Assembly (NCBI GenBank): GCA_958404085.1
Contig: CATXZX010000125.1
Location: forward strand, 1-6,028
Source of the DNA: an uncultured Prevotellaceae bacterium
Lineage (GTDB): Bacteria; Bacteroidota; Bacteroidia; Bacteroidales; Bacteroidaceae
DNA length: 6,028 nucleotides
Reading direction: 5' to 3'
In this document: positions 5,984 through 6,028 of the stretch, piece by piece
How positions within the stretch are numbered: the first letter of the stretch is position 1
Layout of the letters: every line of letters begins with the position of its first letter
Position numbers and translations under genes: made by a program
Notes under the pieces: generated by a model
Seen by the model: the letters and a program-made list of their open reading frames with translations, nothing else
Told to the model about the DNA's origin: nothing
Database searches by the model: none

Positions 5984-6015
5984 CAAAAGTAGTTAAAAAA
6001 GAGCTATGAAGCCAA
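5984..6015 (-). promoter_or_regulatory. Promoter of the yidE-like gene
   Basis: On the minus strand TTG (6015-6013) and TACTTTTG (5991-5984) are separated by 21 bases, matching the Bacteroidota -33/-7 arrangement. Transcription would begin near 5977, giving a leader of about 38 nt before the ATG at 5938. The leader next to the ATG is A/T-rich, with no Shine-Dalgarno sequence. Confidence 0.75.
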
Positions 6016-6028
6016 TTTTTTGCCGTGT

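Overview
The window looks like an ordinary chromosomal housekeeping segment of a Bacteroidales bacterium (phylum Bacteroidota). Four promoters carry the Bacteroidota-specific -7 box TAnnTTTG. Shine-Dalgarno sequences are missing or weak. GyrB is the short form without the enterobacterial insertion, and the RecO variant is Bacteroidota-like. Genus cannot be fixed from sequence alone; a Tannerellaceae- or Barnesiellaceae-like member is a guess. No mobile element, CRISPR array or defence system is visible.

Layout, left to right. A possible 47-residue small protein (24-167, +) runs convergently into recO (181-909, -), with only 13 bases between the stop codons. recO is driven from a promoter at about 930. 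A divergent promoter at 1062-1091 (+) drives a tRNA-Glu(TTC) gene (1144-1215). rpsT (ribosomal protein S20, 1237-1491) follows after only 21 bases and ends at a very strong intrinsic terminator (1512-1557). gyrB (1668-3632, +) has its own promoter at 1641. It is followed by a large hairpin without a U-tract (3667-3709) and then a terminator (3738-3773).

The 440 bases between that terminator and the next gene contain no intact gene. They do hold a decayed relic (3819-4090) of a retropepsin-like aspartic protease: a DTG active-site segment and a GLD...YLE C-terminal segment survive in different frames, with much of the middle lost. A perfect 22-bp inverted repeat (4147-4197, extended by one pair on each side) then acts as terminator for the leftward gene. 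That gene, 4214-5938 (-), encodes a YidE/AspT-family membrane transporter with two RCK_C (TrkA_C) domains. Its promoter at 5984-6015 overlaps the longest possible reading frame and fixes the start at the inner ATG.

The genes serve replication and repair (recO, gyrB) and translation (tRNA-Glu, rpsT), plus one transporter. They share a neighbourhood rather than a pathway. I found no evidence of an undescribed system. The items most worth a second look are the protease relic, the small convergent ORF and the tRNA-rpsT transcription unit.
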